From the NCBI GenBank assembly GCA_016722945.1, contig JAEQMT010000064.1, forward strand, positions 19,075 to 83,074: a DNA stretch of 64,000 bases, read 5' to 3'. The notes below the pieces were generated by a model. The model did no database searches, was not told the origin of the DNA, and was given only the letters and a program-made list of their open reading frames with translations. The position numbers and the translations under genes are program-made. Below, piece after piece: positions 16,356 to 31,300 of the stretch (its first letter is position 1; the number at the start of each line of letters is the position of its first letter). This DNA comes from Desulfofustis sp. PB-SRB1 (GTDB taxonomy: Bacteria > Desulfobacterota > Desulfobulbia > Desulfobulbales > Desulfocapsaceae).

Positions 16356-19300
16356 GGGAGGGTCGTCATCACAGCCGCAGTCAGGCAGGCACTCGCCCCC
16401 TCCGACAATGGGCGCCGGCGGTGGTTTGGGCTTGGAAGAGCCACCGCCTCCACCGCCGATGGTAATACCACCTCCGCCACCGCCACCACCACCACCGCCG
16501 CCGCTACCGCCGCCGCCACATTCACCCCAACTGCGGGAGAAGCAGTGACATGATGTACCGCCGCTCCACTCGCCATTAATGCATTCATACTCATAGTCGG
16601 TGCAGATACACTTCTGATAGCTGTGACAGCCGCCGCCGCTCTCCTCTTCCTGCGACAATGACTTGAGACAGGTGATCCGGTAGGGAATGGTGATTGACTG
16701 CTTGGCATCCAGACTGTCGGGAAGCCCTTCCAGCAGTTCATACTTGAAATTCTCGTCATCGCCGGGGAATTTGAACTGGAGGTTGTCGGCCCGGATAAAG
16801 CCGTGATTGGTGAGGGTGAACTCCCCGTTATAGACCATGCCGGTCTTCAGATCGGGCAGGGTGATGGAGGGTGGATCGCTCACCACCACCGCGGCCGGCA
16901 CATCGGTCTCAAAGGTAAGGGTGAGGATAATCTCATAGCGATCCTCGATGGTGATCTCGGTAACCTCCCAGGTGACCGTCACCAGGTTGTAGTCGAGAAA
17001 CACATCCTGGTTGACAATCAGACCCGGCTTGACATGAATCCGGCCGATTTTTTCCTGATGGCTGGGCGCTGAAACCCGGTATTTATACCAGCCGGCCGGT
17101 AGCTCCTCGTAGGCCACCTCGCCGAGGCCATCAGTGGTTGCCAGCGGCTCGGAGGCAAGGGTCTGCTCGTTTTGCAACAAAATCTTCGCCCCGGCCAGCC
17201 CTTCGACCAGCGCGCCCGCCTCATCGCGGGTGCCGGTATAGATATCAGACACCTTGAACAGCGCCCCGCCCTGACCGTCCTCATTGACGGTGACAAAGAG
17301 ATAGATCGGGGTGTCCTCGTAGTTGTCGCTGGTGATATCCAGGGTGAACTGGTAATTGCCGGGGGCGATTGTTTGCCCCGGTGCGAAGATGATCGGCACC
17401 TCACGCTCTTCACCCACTTTCAGATCGCCCAGCTCGGGGGCAATGGCCAGCTTCACCCAGGACGGCGCGGGTCGGCCGTCAAGATCGGTGATTGCCAGAC
17501 GGATTTGTTCCTGGGCGGCCAGCCCCTTGTTGGTCAGGGTGATGGTCTCGGTGATCAGGCCGTCCTGAATCACCCCGCTCTCCACCCGGTTCGGACTGAA
17601 GTACAGGGCCGGGGTCGCGGTGGAAAAAGCGGTATGCACGGTAACCGTCGCCCAGCCTTCGGGCCCCGATTCATCGCTCACCACCCGGAAGATCACCCGG
17701 CCGGATTCGTCCGCCCGGTTATTGGCCCAGATGTCAATGGGCAGGGAGATGCGCTGGGTGGCGCCAAGCCGCGGGATTGGGTTTTCCAGGGTGACGGAGA
17801 CGCCCTCCGGCAGGGCGCCTCCCGGCTGATCGGCGGGGTCATAGACCAGCCGCAGATTAGTCAGCTCGGTGCCGACCCCGGTGCGCACCTGGATGGGGAT
17901 GGTGTATTCGTAGTTACGCGGGATGTTGAGATCAAACACCCAGGGGGTGACGATCACCTTGGTGATCACAAAGCTCGCCTGCACCGACCGATCAAGCAGA
18001 TCAGGATGGACGGCGCGCACCTCGTAGATGCCCGATTCCTCCGGCAGCGGGGTAAAGGTGTAGGAAAAGCCGCCTACCTCGTTGGTATACACCTGGCCGC
18101 CACGCTCGTAGCCATCCACTGTAATGGTTACATCAAGGGGTACGGCGGCCAGTGACACGCCGCTGTCCCGATCGATGGCATGACCGGTGATGATAATATC
18201 CTCATCGCCGGTTGATACCGCCGGGTTGACGCCGGTGATATCGCCATAGTAGCTGGTGTCCACCAGGCTTAAAGCAAATTCACCGGCCAGCCCCTGCATG
18301 ACCACCTCGTCGGCCCTGGTCTGATGATACGAGACGGTGTCGATCACCAGCCGCACGACCACCTCGTCGGGCGCCCCGGCCGGAACCAGCAGCTCGGTGG
18401 CTGCCGAGGTAAAGGCGGCGCCGGCGGGGATCCGGGTGACCACATTCTGGTTGCTCAAGGTTACCTGGTCAGTGCCGCCGAACTGACGGAACGGCGCCGT
18501 GCTGAGCAGGTTGCCGTCGGTGTCGAGCAGCTGCCAGCGGATGGTCGAGGAGGGTTTGTTGCCGGCACTGGTGGCGGTGATGATCTCGATCTCCTCATCG
18601 CCGCTGTTTTCCAGACGGAACCAGACGGAACCGTTGCCGCCACGCAGAAATTCCTCGTTACCGAACTGCAGCACCAGCATGCCGTCGATGACATCCACCT
18701 CATCGTCACGCACCAGCTCGATGGTCTGCCCCACCTCGGGGGTGATGGTGGTGGTGACGGTGGCGCTGCTCAGCGCATCCAGATCGTCATAGCCGCCAAC
18801 GATGACGGGCAGCAGCGCAAACTCACCACCTTCCAACGACACCGGCGCCGTGCCATGGGTGCGACCGCCGATATCAACGCTCAGGCCGATATTTGCTATC
18901 GGGGTGCTGCCCAGGTTCTTGAGCCGGTAGGTGAGATGATTCATCACCCCGCGCCTGATCACGTTGTCGGGCAATAGCTCGGCGTAGAGGCGCGGCAGGG
19001 TGATGGTGTGCGGCAGGCTCTCAAAACCGTTGGCATCCACCGCGGTCACCACGAAGCTGCGTTCCAGGCCGTTATACCCCGCATCGACGTAGCGCTGCGT
19101 GGTGAGCGGCGTATCGGTGAGCAGGGTGCGGGCCGTGCCGCTTTGCAGGTAGACGTTGTAGCCGCGCAGGCTGGTATGTTTGGGATGGTTCCAGCTCAGT
19201 TCAGGTAGCCCGATGCCCTCCTGGCGCAGGGTCAGGGAGTTGACCGGCAGCAGCGCGAAGTTGCGATAGGCTGAGTTGGACGGCGCCGATTCATTGCCCA

Positions 19301-22300
19301 ACGCGTCAAAGGCGGTAATCACATAGCAGTGATCGGTGGCCGATGGGGTCGGGTCGATTACCGTGGTTTGGGCAATACCGGTGACCAGCGGGGTCAGACC
19401 ATCCACCGAGGTAATCTCGATGCCGGCGGCCCGATAGAGACCATAGGTGATCGATTCATTTCCAGCCGGCGGCTGCCAGGCAAGCATAATGCCCTGGGGC
19501 GTGAGGCTTAAGGTAAGTTCGCGGGGTGCACCGGGGGCGGTGCCGTCGGTAATTACCAGCCGCTCGGCGGTGGGGCCGCTCAGGGAGTGACGATCACCCT
19601 CCCGGCGCAGGGTGGCCAGTGAATAGTACCAGCTCCCCTCGGCGGGTGGGGTATCGGTAGAGGCCAGGGTGTCGACCTCGGCCAGCGGGGTCGGCGCACT
19701 CTCATCGATGTGACGCCGATAGAGCTGATAGCCGGCCGCCTCGGCCACCGGTTCCCAGCTCAATGCCACCGAGCCGCCCGGCTGGGCGGCGGCGGTAAAC
19801 CCAAACGGGGTGGGCAGCGGCGGCAACTCGTCCTGATAGATCTGAAACTGATTGGCCGCCCGGATATCGGTGGCGACATTATCCAGGTCATCACTGCCCT
19901 GGTAGAGAAAGCGCAGGGTCTCAGCCGCCGGCTGACCGGCGTCGGACGGCAGCAAAAAACTCACCTGCCACGCCTGGGCCTCGTCCGGGCGTGGGCTCAC
20001 CTCGGTTATACCGCTCAGCTCAACGGGCATCCGCCCCTGGCCGGAAAGCTGGTATGAAAGCGTCGGGGTGGCGCCGGGGGTGACCGGCTCGTTCAGGCCA
20101 AACCGGGCGATGATCTCCGGCTGGGCGCCGGCGTCGATGGGATGGGGCGGGATAACATCCAGGGAAATCACCGCGGGCCCGTCGGTATCGATGCTCAGGG
20201 TCTGGGCGCCCTGGATTTCGGTGCCCCGGTTACCGGCCGCATCACGGCCGGAAAACAGGATGGATGCGGTGCCCGACGGGGTGAACTCTTCCACCGGGTA
20301 GCTGCCCCGATAAATGAGTTCTTCGTCCTGCTGCATGCGCACCGCATACGGGGTGCCGCCACTGGGAACGATGGAGACAAAGGGCGCCGCCTGCAGCGGC
20401 TCGTTCACCTGCACGGTAAGCTCCAGCAGTCCCGGAGCCAGCCGCGTACCATCGGTGGCGCCGTGGTGGGTGAATTCCATGGGGCCGGCGACAGGCGGCA
20501 GACGATCAGATATCGCACTGATCTCTTCGGAGAGCAACCCCTCGTTGCCGGCCTTGTCGACGGTGCTGACCCGGTAGAACCAGGTAGTGTCTTCAGGGGT
20601 CAGATCCATGAAGGTGACATCGTCATAAGGCTCATCGGTAAGACGCTGGGCCCCGGCCTGATCGGCAAAGGTGGTGTCGCTCCGGTAGACATGATAGCCG
20701 CGTACCTGTTCCAGCTCGGCCGGCCGCCAGCGCAGTTTGAGCTGGCCGCTGGCGCGCGGCTCGATACTGAGGTTGATGGGCGCCGACGGCAGGGCGGTAT
20801 CGACACTTACCCGCAGCGGCGCACTGGGGTCGCTCACCCCGGCCCGGTTGCGGGCCATGGCGGTGATGGTGTTGTCTCCTTCGGCGAGCTCCACTTCGGC
20901 TGCAAAGAGGCCGTCCCGGCTGACGGGCAGCCCGGTTATGGTCACCGCGCCGTTGACACGCAGCTCGGCGGTGGTGCCCACCACGGCGCTGCCGCGCAGG
21001 GTGATGCGTGGTTCATTGGTGAGCAATCGGTCTTCAGGGGCGAGAATTTCCGGGGCGGCCGGGACGGCCAGCCCGATCTCAGCGGTAAAGCTCACCTCGC
21101 TGCGGTTGCCCTGGGTATCGTAGGCCGCTATGGTCAGGGTGTGGTCGCCGTCGGTGAACGAGGCCGGATCAAAGCGCCACCGGTAGAGCGGTGCGGGCAG
21201 ATAATCGGTGGCCTGTTTCACCTCGTCGATGATAAACTCCACCCGGGTCACGGCGATGGGATCGGTGGCCTGGACGCTGATGGATACCGCCCGGCTCACC
21301 AGCAGCCCGGTAGTGAGGATGGTGTCGTCGGCGTAGACCGCGACAATCTCCGGCCCTTCGGTATCGGCGCTGGGGGTTGCCTCCACCGCGTCTACCTCGG
21401 GGGCCGTCCCTTCTGAGATATTGATTGTCTGTACCGCGAAATAGTAGGTGGTATCGTTGGTCAGCCGGGCGATATTGATCCGCGGCTCGCTGGTGGCGGC
21501 GCGTGGTTCCAGTTCGGCCACTGAGCTGAACGGCGACTCGGAGACGTAGATCAGATACTGTTTTACCCACTGGGCCGGGGTGATCGGCTCCCACGCCAGG
21601 GCGACATAGCCTGAATAGGGCGTTGCCGTGGTGATGGCGGGATTGGCCAAAACAGTTACGCCGGTGATACGCTCGGTGGCGGAGCGGTTGCCGGTCTCAT
21701 CGATGGCGGTGATGGAAACCGGATAGCCGGTGGCCGGGGTAAGTGAGTGTTCCGTATGGCTGGTGGTACCAGGCGCCAGGGTAATGGGCTCACCGCCGTC
21801 AAACACCAGTTCATAGCCGGCCAGATCGAGACCGCTGTCAACCGAGCCCACCCAGGTGAAGGTAAGCGAATCGCCCTCGTTGACACTGCGCAGGCGGGTG
21901 ATCGGCTCGGGCGGCTCGATGTCGGTCAGGGTGGCACGCACCGGGGTCACCGAGGTGTGGGCGTTGTCCTTGTTGTCCACCGCCACCACCGCAAAGAAGT
22001 AGCGGGCCTCTCTGTCAAGAGAGGTGGCATGATAGCTGAAGGTGCCCGCCGGGACGGTGGCCACTGGAGTGAGATCGGCCAGCTGGGTAAAGAGCGACTG
22101 CTGGTAGTAGATGCGATAGGCCGCCACATCGCCCTGGATGGCCTCGTCATAGCCGCTCCAGTCAAGCAGCGCCGCGGTGCCGCTGCCCTCACCGTCAACG
22201 GTCAGGGTATCGACGCTGAGTGGCGGGGTCTCATCGTAGACGATGGTGGCACGCACCGGATCGCTGATATTGCCGGCCCGATCTCCTGAGGTGATCTCCA

Positions 22301-25300
22301 GGACGTTATCCCCTTCTTGCAGGGTGATCTGGTGCGACCAGTCGGTCTGCCCGGTGATCTCGATAACCTGGCTGCCGTTGAGGCGGATGGAACTGTTTGC
22401 TTCTTTAGTGCCGGTGAGGGTCTGGATAATGAAGCTGGTGGGGCTGGTGACGGCATTCAGGGTCGGGGTGGCGGGAGCGGTGCCGTCATGGGTGAAGGAA
22501 AAGGCCCCTTCACCCCCGTTGCCCACCAGGTCGCGGGCCGTCACCCGCAGGGTGAACAGGTCTTCGGCAAAAGGCTGGGCCGGGGTGAACACGACGGTAG
22601 CACCGTCCACCAGCGCCCAGCTGCCCGCCACATCACGGCCGGCGCCGTCAAAGCATTGCGCACTGGCAAGGGTGATACGCTCGTCAAGGCTGGTCTGCTC
22701 CTCGCTGAACACGAACCGGGCGGTGGCCGGCGGGCTCTGGTGGTAGGAGTTGTTCGCCGGCGCGGTGGAGATAAGGGTCGGGGCGGTGGTATCACGGACG
22801 ATGGTAAACGGGGTCGGCTCACTGAGGTTGCCGGCCCGGTCGCGGCTGCGCAACTCATAGCTGTTCTCACCTTCCGTGAGGGTGAGTGAGGCCGACCAGC
22901 GCAGCGCATCGTCCAGGGGAACGAGTTCATTGCCACTGAGCAGGATGGCGGTGCCCGACTCCTTGTCACCGGCCAGATCTACGGTTGTATCTTTAGTGGG
23001 AGTTGTCACCGGGTCCAGGCCTGGTGATGCCGGCGGTGCGAAATCCACCGTGAAGCTCACGGTTTCCGTACGGCTGTTGCCCAGCGGTGTATCGGTGGGG
23101 GTGATGGTCACCGTATAGACCCCGTCGCTGAGCGGGCTTGCCGGGGTAAAGGTGAGCACCGAACCATCAAGCGCCCAGCTGCCGGCAACCGGCTCACCCA
23201 GCTGATTGACCACCGTACCGGTGCCGCTTGTCGCCGGATCCAGCCCGGTGCTCTGCTCCACCAGGCTCAGCTGCACCATCGATACCGGCCGGGCCACAAA
23301 GGCATCGGCGGCCGGTGATGAGGATCCCAGGTGGGGGGCGGTGGTGTCTTTGATAATGCGGGTGGTGACCGGACTGCTGAGCAGGCCGATCGCCGAGCGT
23401 GAACGGATGGTAAGGGAATTGGCCCCTTCCGCCAGGCTATACTCGTATGACCACGATTCCAGGGCATTGGGCAAGACAACCACCGAGCCGTTAATGGTGA
23501 TACCGGTGTCCGCATCCTTGCCGCCGGTCAATAGGGCGGTGGTGGCGCCGGTGGGGGTGGTGAGCGGATCGACGGTGGGCGGGGCGGGCGGATTATACAG
23601 GCTCAGCCAGCCCGAGTAGTCCACCTCGCCCAGCGACCCGTTGTCGTAGCGGTCGTAGATGGCCGGCAGGTTGGTGGGGTTGGTCGTATAATTGATGAAG
23701 TTGGTGGTATCAGCCCCCCACCAGTTGCCGCGTGCATCGATGGCGTGAGCGGTTGGGTTATAGAGGTCATACCCGCTGCCGTAGAGACCGTTGTTGGTCA
23801 GACTGATCGGGCCGGTCACCGCCAGGTGGATGCCGTGGCCCTGGTTGTCGTAAATGGTATTGGCACTGATCTCCGGCAGCAGCTCGGTGGCCGCGTGGGT
23901 GCTGGGCACAAAGACGATCCCGTCGCCGTTGCTATAGATCTCATTGTGGCTGAGAAGCGGTTGCAGGGCGCCGTTGGTAACGGTTACCTGCACTCCGGTT
24001 GCATTTTGATAGATGGTATTGTTGGTAAGAGCCAGGCTGGATGCACCGTTGGTGTTGTAGGAGGCGGCAACGCCGATACCCGCCCCATGGATCTCGGTAG
24101 CATCGATGGTGACGCTGCTCACCGACGAGGAACTGGTGGCCAGGGCGATTGCTTCGGGGCCGTAATGTTCGATGGAACTGGCGCCGATGGTGACGTCCAG
24201 CTGAGACCGGTTGGTGGCCGTGCAGCTCAATCCTTGGGTGCCGTTGCCTGCAACCATACTCTGCCGCATAGTGATGGCGAGCGTGCTGTCGGCGCCGCTG
24301 GTCTGGCAGGAGATGCCGGCTCCACCGTTGGCGTCAAACATGCTCTGGCTGATGTCCGCCGCAATTGCACCGCCGCCGCTGCTGCTCAGGGTGATGCCGG
24401 CGGTGCTGCTGCCGGTGAGCCGGCTGTGGGCGAGCGACAGCGCACCACCGGTCAGGCTGAGCCCGGACTCGGCATCGCTGATCACCGTATGCTCAAGTTC
24501 TATGGTACCGCTGCCGCGAATGCCCACCCAGTCACCGGGCGCACCGCCGCGATAGTGGCTGGAAACAAAGGTGATGGGAGCGCTGTCGGTACCCAGGGCG
24601 CGGAGATTGCCACTGATAATCAATTCGGTTTTGGAGGGGGCGGCGCCGCCGTAGGTGCTGTCATGCAAGGGTGGTACGAGAATCGTCGTTCCCGGCTGGA
24701 TGGTCAGGGTCACCCCGGCGGGCACCATGATATCGCCGCGCAGCGCGACCGTACCCGACCAGCTCTCATCGGACTGGACGGTACCAAAGCTGGTATAGGA
24801 GGTGGAGTCAACCGTCAGATAACGGGCCGGTTCGGGTTCCTCGATATACTCACCAGATATCACCCGCGAGCGGATGGCGTAGGTGCCGTCCACCGGTGCA
24901 GTCCAATTGTAGCTCCAGAACTCGGTGCCGGTGGCCGCCTGCCAGGTGGCCCCGTCATCAACCGATACCTCGACCCGGTCTATACCATCGGCTGCGTACG
25001 CCACCCCGCTGATCGTCAACTCAGGATGCTTTACCGTCAACTCATCTTCTGGATTAACGAGGCGTGAAAACGGCTCGGCAGGCGCAACAAACGATTCACT
25101 CAGCCACGGTTCGTACGCCACCGATCCCTTGGCGCCGTCATCATAGATATCGTGGATACGGCTGATGTCCCTGGGGTTATCGCCCAGATTCATCTGAGCG
25201 GTCGTCTCATTGCCCCACCAGTTGTAGCGCGCGTCAACCGGCCCGGCGCCGTCATTATACACCTCATGGGCGCCGTCATTGCCCAAGTTGTTGTAATGGA

Positions 25301-28300
25301 CACGGCTCAGAACACTGTTACTTACGCGAATGCCAGCGCCGCTATTGCCGCCAAACTCATTGAAAGCAATCAACGGCACATCGCTTGAACTCAACTCCAA
25401 ACCGTTACCACCGTTGCCGCTCATCGTGTTGTTCAACACCACCGGCGAACCGGGCGCGCTCACCCACAAACCGTCACCACCGTTGCCGCTGATCGCATTG
25501 GACAACACCCGCGGTGAACCCGATACGTTTAACTCCGCACCACGATCGCCGTTACCCGTGATCTCATTGGATACAAGCCTTACCACCGTCGTGCCATAAT
25601 AGGCCCGCCGACCCCGAATGCCGCCGCCGTTGCCGGTGAGCACATTGCCCTCTAGCTCCGCCTCCAGACGCGAAGATGCCTGATTATAATGTCGATAAGA
25701 ATCGGTATGAATATCAATGCCCCATGAACTGTTGTTCACCACCTGATTGCCCGTTACCACCGGTGACATGCTCGTTGAGTACGTATGCCGATCAGAGTAT
25801 ACATAACAATCAATACCCGTTGCTACATCACGCACCGTATTGGTGCTGATCTCCAGCTCGTCTGACACTGCGTCGTCACCATTGTACAGATACAACCCCG
25901 TACCCGTATCATACACCTCATTGCCGCTGATCGTCGCATCCGCCTCGGTATTGGCATGCCCCGCATACCCGTACAGACCATAGGTGCCCACCCCGTACAC
26001 CGTGTTGCCCACTACACTCAGGGCACTGCGCGCACCATTGTCCGTCTGCCAGCTGATACCCCAGCCACCCACATCATGAACCTCGTTATCACTGATGCTT
26101 CCACTCACCCGCGTACTCGCTCCGCTCATCACCAACCGGATACCCTTGCCGCCATGCTCATACACCGTATTGCCATCGAGCGTCACCGTGCGACCGGAAC
26201 CAGAACTCATCGTCACCGCGATCCCATTGCCTCCGCCATGCCGAAAGACGCTCTCGATGATGGATATCGCGCCGGATCCCTCACTGCTGTTCACCGCAAC
26301 ACCCCAACTCCCATACTCCACAATAGTATGCGATAGTGCAACCGTGCCCCGACCCGTTACCCGGATACCGCCCCAGTCACCCGCCGACGGAGCAGCGCTG
26401 CTCGACGTGAAGGTGATCTCAGAACCTACACCGCCGGCAACAAGCAGATCACCCGCCACCATCAACTCGGAACGCGATATATCGGAACCACTCCCCTGAT
26501 CATCGGACAAGGCCTGGAACCGAACCGTCGTCCCCGCCGCAAGGCTCAGGGTGAGTCCTTCCGGCACCGTCACGTCGCCAGTCAACACCACCTCACCGTC
26601 CCACGTCTCATCGCCCGTCAAACTCCCGCTCGTGGTCGGCAGGGTCGAATCTACCGTAAACAGATGGGCCGGTGCCGGCGCCTCGATATAGTCTCCCGAT
26701 ATCACCCGCGAGCGAATCGGGTAGCTGCCGTCACCCGGCGCATACCAGGTGTAGCTCCAGAACTCGGTGCCGGTGGCCACCTGCCAGGTGGCCCCGTCAT
26801 CAACCGATACCTCTACCCGGTCAATACCATCGGCTACGTACGCCACCCCGCTGATCGTCAACTCAGGATGCTTTACCGTCAGCCCGTCTTGTGGATTGAT
26901 AAGCCGTGAAAACGGCTCGGCAGGTGTTGCAAACGAAGAATCCAGCCACGGGTCGTACGCCACCGATCCCTTGGCGCCGTCATCATAGATATCATGGATA
27001 CGGCTGATGTCCCTGGGGTTGTCGCCCAGATTCATCTGAGCGGTCGTCTCATTGCCCCACCAGTTATACCGCGCGTCCACCGGCCCGGCGCCGCCGTTAT
27101 ACACCTCGTGGCCGCCATCATTGCCCAAGTTGTTGTAATGGACACGGCTCAGCACACTGTTGCTTACGCGAATGCCAACGCCGCTATTGCCGCCAAACTC
27201 ATTGAAAGCAATCAACGGCACATCGCTTGAACTCAACTCCAAACCGTCGCCACCGTTGCCGCTGATCGTGTTGTTCAACACCACCGGCGAACCGGGCGCG
27301 CTCACCCACAAACCGTCACCACCGTTGCCGCTGATCGTGTTGGATGAAACCAGCGGTGAACCCGATACGCTTAACTCCGCACCACGGCCGCCGTTACCCG
27401 TGATCTCATTGGATGCAAGCGTCACCACCGTCGTGCCATAGCCAGCCCGCCGACCCCGAATACCGCCGCCATTGCCGGTGATCACATTGCCCTCTGCCAC
27501 CGCCTCCAAACGCGAAGAAGCCCAATTACTATATCGATAAGAATCGGTATGAAGATCGATGCCCCATGAACTATTGTTCACCACCTGGTTGCCCGTTACC
27601 ACCGGTGACATACTCGTTGAGTACGTATGCCGATCAGAGTATACATAACAATCAATACCCGTTGCTACATCACGCACCGTATTGGTGCTGATCTCCAGCT
27701 CGTCTGACACTGCGTCGTCACCGATTGTACAGATACAATCCCGTACCCGTGTCATACACCTCATTATCCGTGATCGTCGCATCCGCCTCGGTATTGGTAC
27801 CCACCGCATACCCGTACAACCCATAGGTGCCCACTCCGTACACCGTGTTGCCGTAAACACTCAGAGCACTGCGCGCCCCACCATCGGTCTGCCAACTGAT
27901 CCCCCAACCACCCACATCGCGGACCTCGTTATCACTGATGCTTCCACTCACCCGCGTACTCGCTCCGCTCATCACCAACCGGATACCCTTGCCGCCATGC
28001 TCATACACCGTATTGCCATCGAGCGTCACCGTGCGACCGGAACCAGAACTCATCGTCACCGCGATCCCATTGCCTCCGCCATACCGAAAGACGCTCTCGC
28101 TGATGGATATCGCGCCGGACCCCTCACTGCTGTTCACAGAAATACCCCAGCTCCCATACTCCACCACCGCATGCGATAGTGCAACCGTACCCCGTCCCGT
28201 TACCCGGATACCGCCCCAGTCGCCCGACGATGGTGCATCGCTGCTCGACGTGAAGGTGATCTCAGAACCCACACTACCGGCAACGACCAGATCACCCGCT

Positions 28301-31300
28301 ACTACCAGCTCGGTACGTGATATGTCCGTACCGCCACCCGTATCGTCGGACAACGCCTGGAACCGCACCGTCGTACCCGCCGCAAGGCTCAGCGTCATCC
28401 CCTCCGGTACCGTCACGTCACCGCTCAGCACCACCTCGCCGTCCCACGTCTCATCTCCCGTCAAACTCCCGCTCGTGGTCGGCAGGGTCGAATTAACCGT
28501 AAATAGATGGGCAGGTGCCGGCGCCTCGATATAGTCGCCCGATATCACCCGAGAACGAATGCGGTAGTCGCCGTCACCCGGCGCATACCAGCTGTAGCTC
28601 CAGAACTCGGTGCCGCTCGCCACCTGCCAGGTGGCCCCGTTATCCACCGATACCTCTACCCGGTCAATGCCGCCAGGTGCGTAAGCCACCCCGCTGATTG
28701 TCAACTCAGGATGCTTTACCGTCAGCCCATCTTGTGGATTGATAAGCCGTGAAAACGGCTCGGCAGGTGTTGCAAACGAAGAATCCAGCCACGGGTCGTA
28801 CGCCACCGATCCCTTGGCGCCGTCATCATAGATATCATGGATACGGCTGATGTCCCTGGGGTTGTCGCCCAGATTCATCTGAGCGGTCGTCTCATTGCCC
28901 CACCAGTTATACCGCGCGTCCACCGGCCCGGCGCCGCCGTTATACACCTCGTGGCCGCCATCATTGCCCAAGTTGTTGTAATGGACACGGCTCAGCACAC
29001 TGTTGCTTACGCGAATGCCAACGCCGCTATTGCCGCCAAACTCATTGAAAGCAATCAACGGCACATCGCTTGAACTCAACTCCAAACCGTCGCCACCGTT
29101 GCCGCTGATCGTGTTGTTCAACACCACCGGCGAACCGGGCGCGCTCACCCACAAACCGTCACCACCGTTGCCGCTGATCGTGTTGGATGAAACCAGCGGT
29201 GAACCCGATACGCTTAACTCCGCACCACGGCCGCCGTTACCCGTGATCTCATTGGATGCAAGCGTCACCACCGTCGTGCCATAGCCAGCCCGCCGACCCC
29301 GAATACCGCCGCCATTGCCGGTGATCACATTGCCCTCTGCCACCGCCTCCAAACGCGAAGAAGCCCAATTACTATATCGATAAGAATCGGTATGAAGATC
29401 GATGCCCCATGAACTATTGTTCACCACCTGGTTGCCCGTTACCACCGGTGACATGCTCGTTGAGTACGTATGCCGATCAGAGTATACATAACAATCAATA
29501 CCCGTTGCTACATCACGCACCGTATTGGTGCTGATCTCCAGCTCGTCTGACACTGCGTCGTCACCATTGTACAGATACAACCCCGTACCCGTATCATACA
29601 CCTCATTGCCGCTGATCGTCGCATCCGCCTCGGTATTGGCATGCCCCGCATACCCGTACAGACCATAGGTGCCCACCCCGTACACCGTGTTGCCCACTAC
29701 ACTCAGGGCACTGCGCGCACCATTGTCCGTCTGCCAGCTGATACCCCAGCCACCCACATCATGAACCTCGTTATCACTGATGCTTCCACTCACCCGCGTA
29801 CTCGCTCCGCTCATCACCAACCGGATACCCTTGCCGCCATGCTCATACACCGTATTGCCATCGAGCGTCACCGTGCGACCGGAACCAGAACTCATCGTCA
29901 CCGCGATCCCATTGCCTCCGCCATGCCGAAAGACGCTCTCGATGATGGATATCGCGCCGGATCCCTCACTGCTGTTCACCGCAACACCCCAACTCCCATA
30001 CTCCACAATAGTATGCGATAGTGCAACCGTGCCCCGACCCGTTACCCGGATACCGCCCCAGTCACCCGCCGACGGAGCAGCGCTGCTCGACGTGAAGGTG
30101 ATCTCAGAACCTACACCGCCGGCAACAAGCAGATCACCCGCCACCATCAACTCGGAACGCGATATATCGGAACCACTCCCCTGATCATCGGACAAGGCCT
30201 GGAACCGAACCGTCGTCCCCGCCGCAAGGCTCAGGGTGAGTCCTTCCGGCACCGTCACGTCGCCAGTCAACACCACCTCACCGTCCCACGTCTCATCGCC
30301 CGTCAAACTCCCGCTCGTGGTCGGCAGGGTCGAATCTACCGTAAACAGATGGGCCGGTGCCGGCGCCTCGATATAGTCTCCCGATATCACCCGCGAGCGA
30401 ATCGGGTAGCTGCCGTCACCCGGCGCATACCAGGTGTAGCTCCAGAACTCGGTGCCGGTGGCCACCTGCCAGGTGGCCCCGTCATCAACCGATACCTCTA
30501 CCCGGTCAATACCATCGGCTACGTACGCCACCCCGCTGATCGTCAACTCAGGATGCTTTACCGTCAGCCCGTCTTGTGGATTGATAAGCCGTGAAAACGG
30601 CTCGGCAGGTGTTGCAAACGAAGAATCCAGCCACGGGTCGTACGCCACCGATCCCTTGGCGCCGTCATCATAGATATCATGGATACGGCTGATGTCCCTG
30701 GGGTTGTCGCCCAGATTCATCTGAGCGGTCGTCTCATTGCCCCACCAGTTATACCGCGCGTCCACCGGCCCGGCGCCGCCGTTATACACCTCGTGGCCGC
30801 CATCATTGCCCAAGTTGTTGTAATGGACACGGCTCAGCACACTGTTGCTTACGCGAATGCCAACGCCGCTATTGCCGCCAAACTCATTGAAAGCAATCAA
30901 CGGCACATCGCTTGAACTCAACTCCAAACCGTCGCCACCGTTGCCGCTGATCGTGTTGTTCAACACCACCGGCGAACCGGGCGCGCTCACCCACAAACCG
31001 TCACCACCGTTGCCGCTGATCGTGTTGGATGAAACCAGCGGTGAACCCGATACGCTTAACTCCGCACCACGGCCGCCGTTACCCGTGATCTCATTGGATG
31101 CAAGCGTCACCACCGTCGTGCCATAGCCAGCCCGCCGACCCCGAATACCGCCGCCATTGCCGGTGATCACATTGCCCTCTGCCACCGCCTCCAAACGCGA
31201 AGAAGCCCAATTACTATATCGATAAGAATCGGTATGAAGATCGATGCCCCATGAACTATTGTTCACCACCTGGTTGCCCGTTACCACCGGTGACATACTC

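Noticed and set aside
17172..25067. Long plus-strand frames (up to 440 codons) opposite the giant gene
   Set aside because: They mirror the codon pattern of the minus-strand FN3/beta-helix gene and have no recognisable domains.
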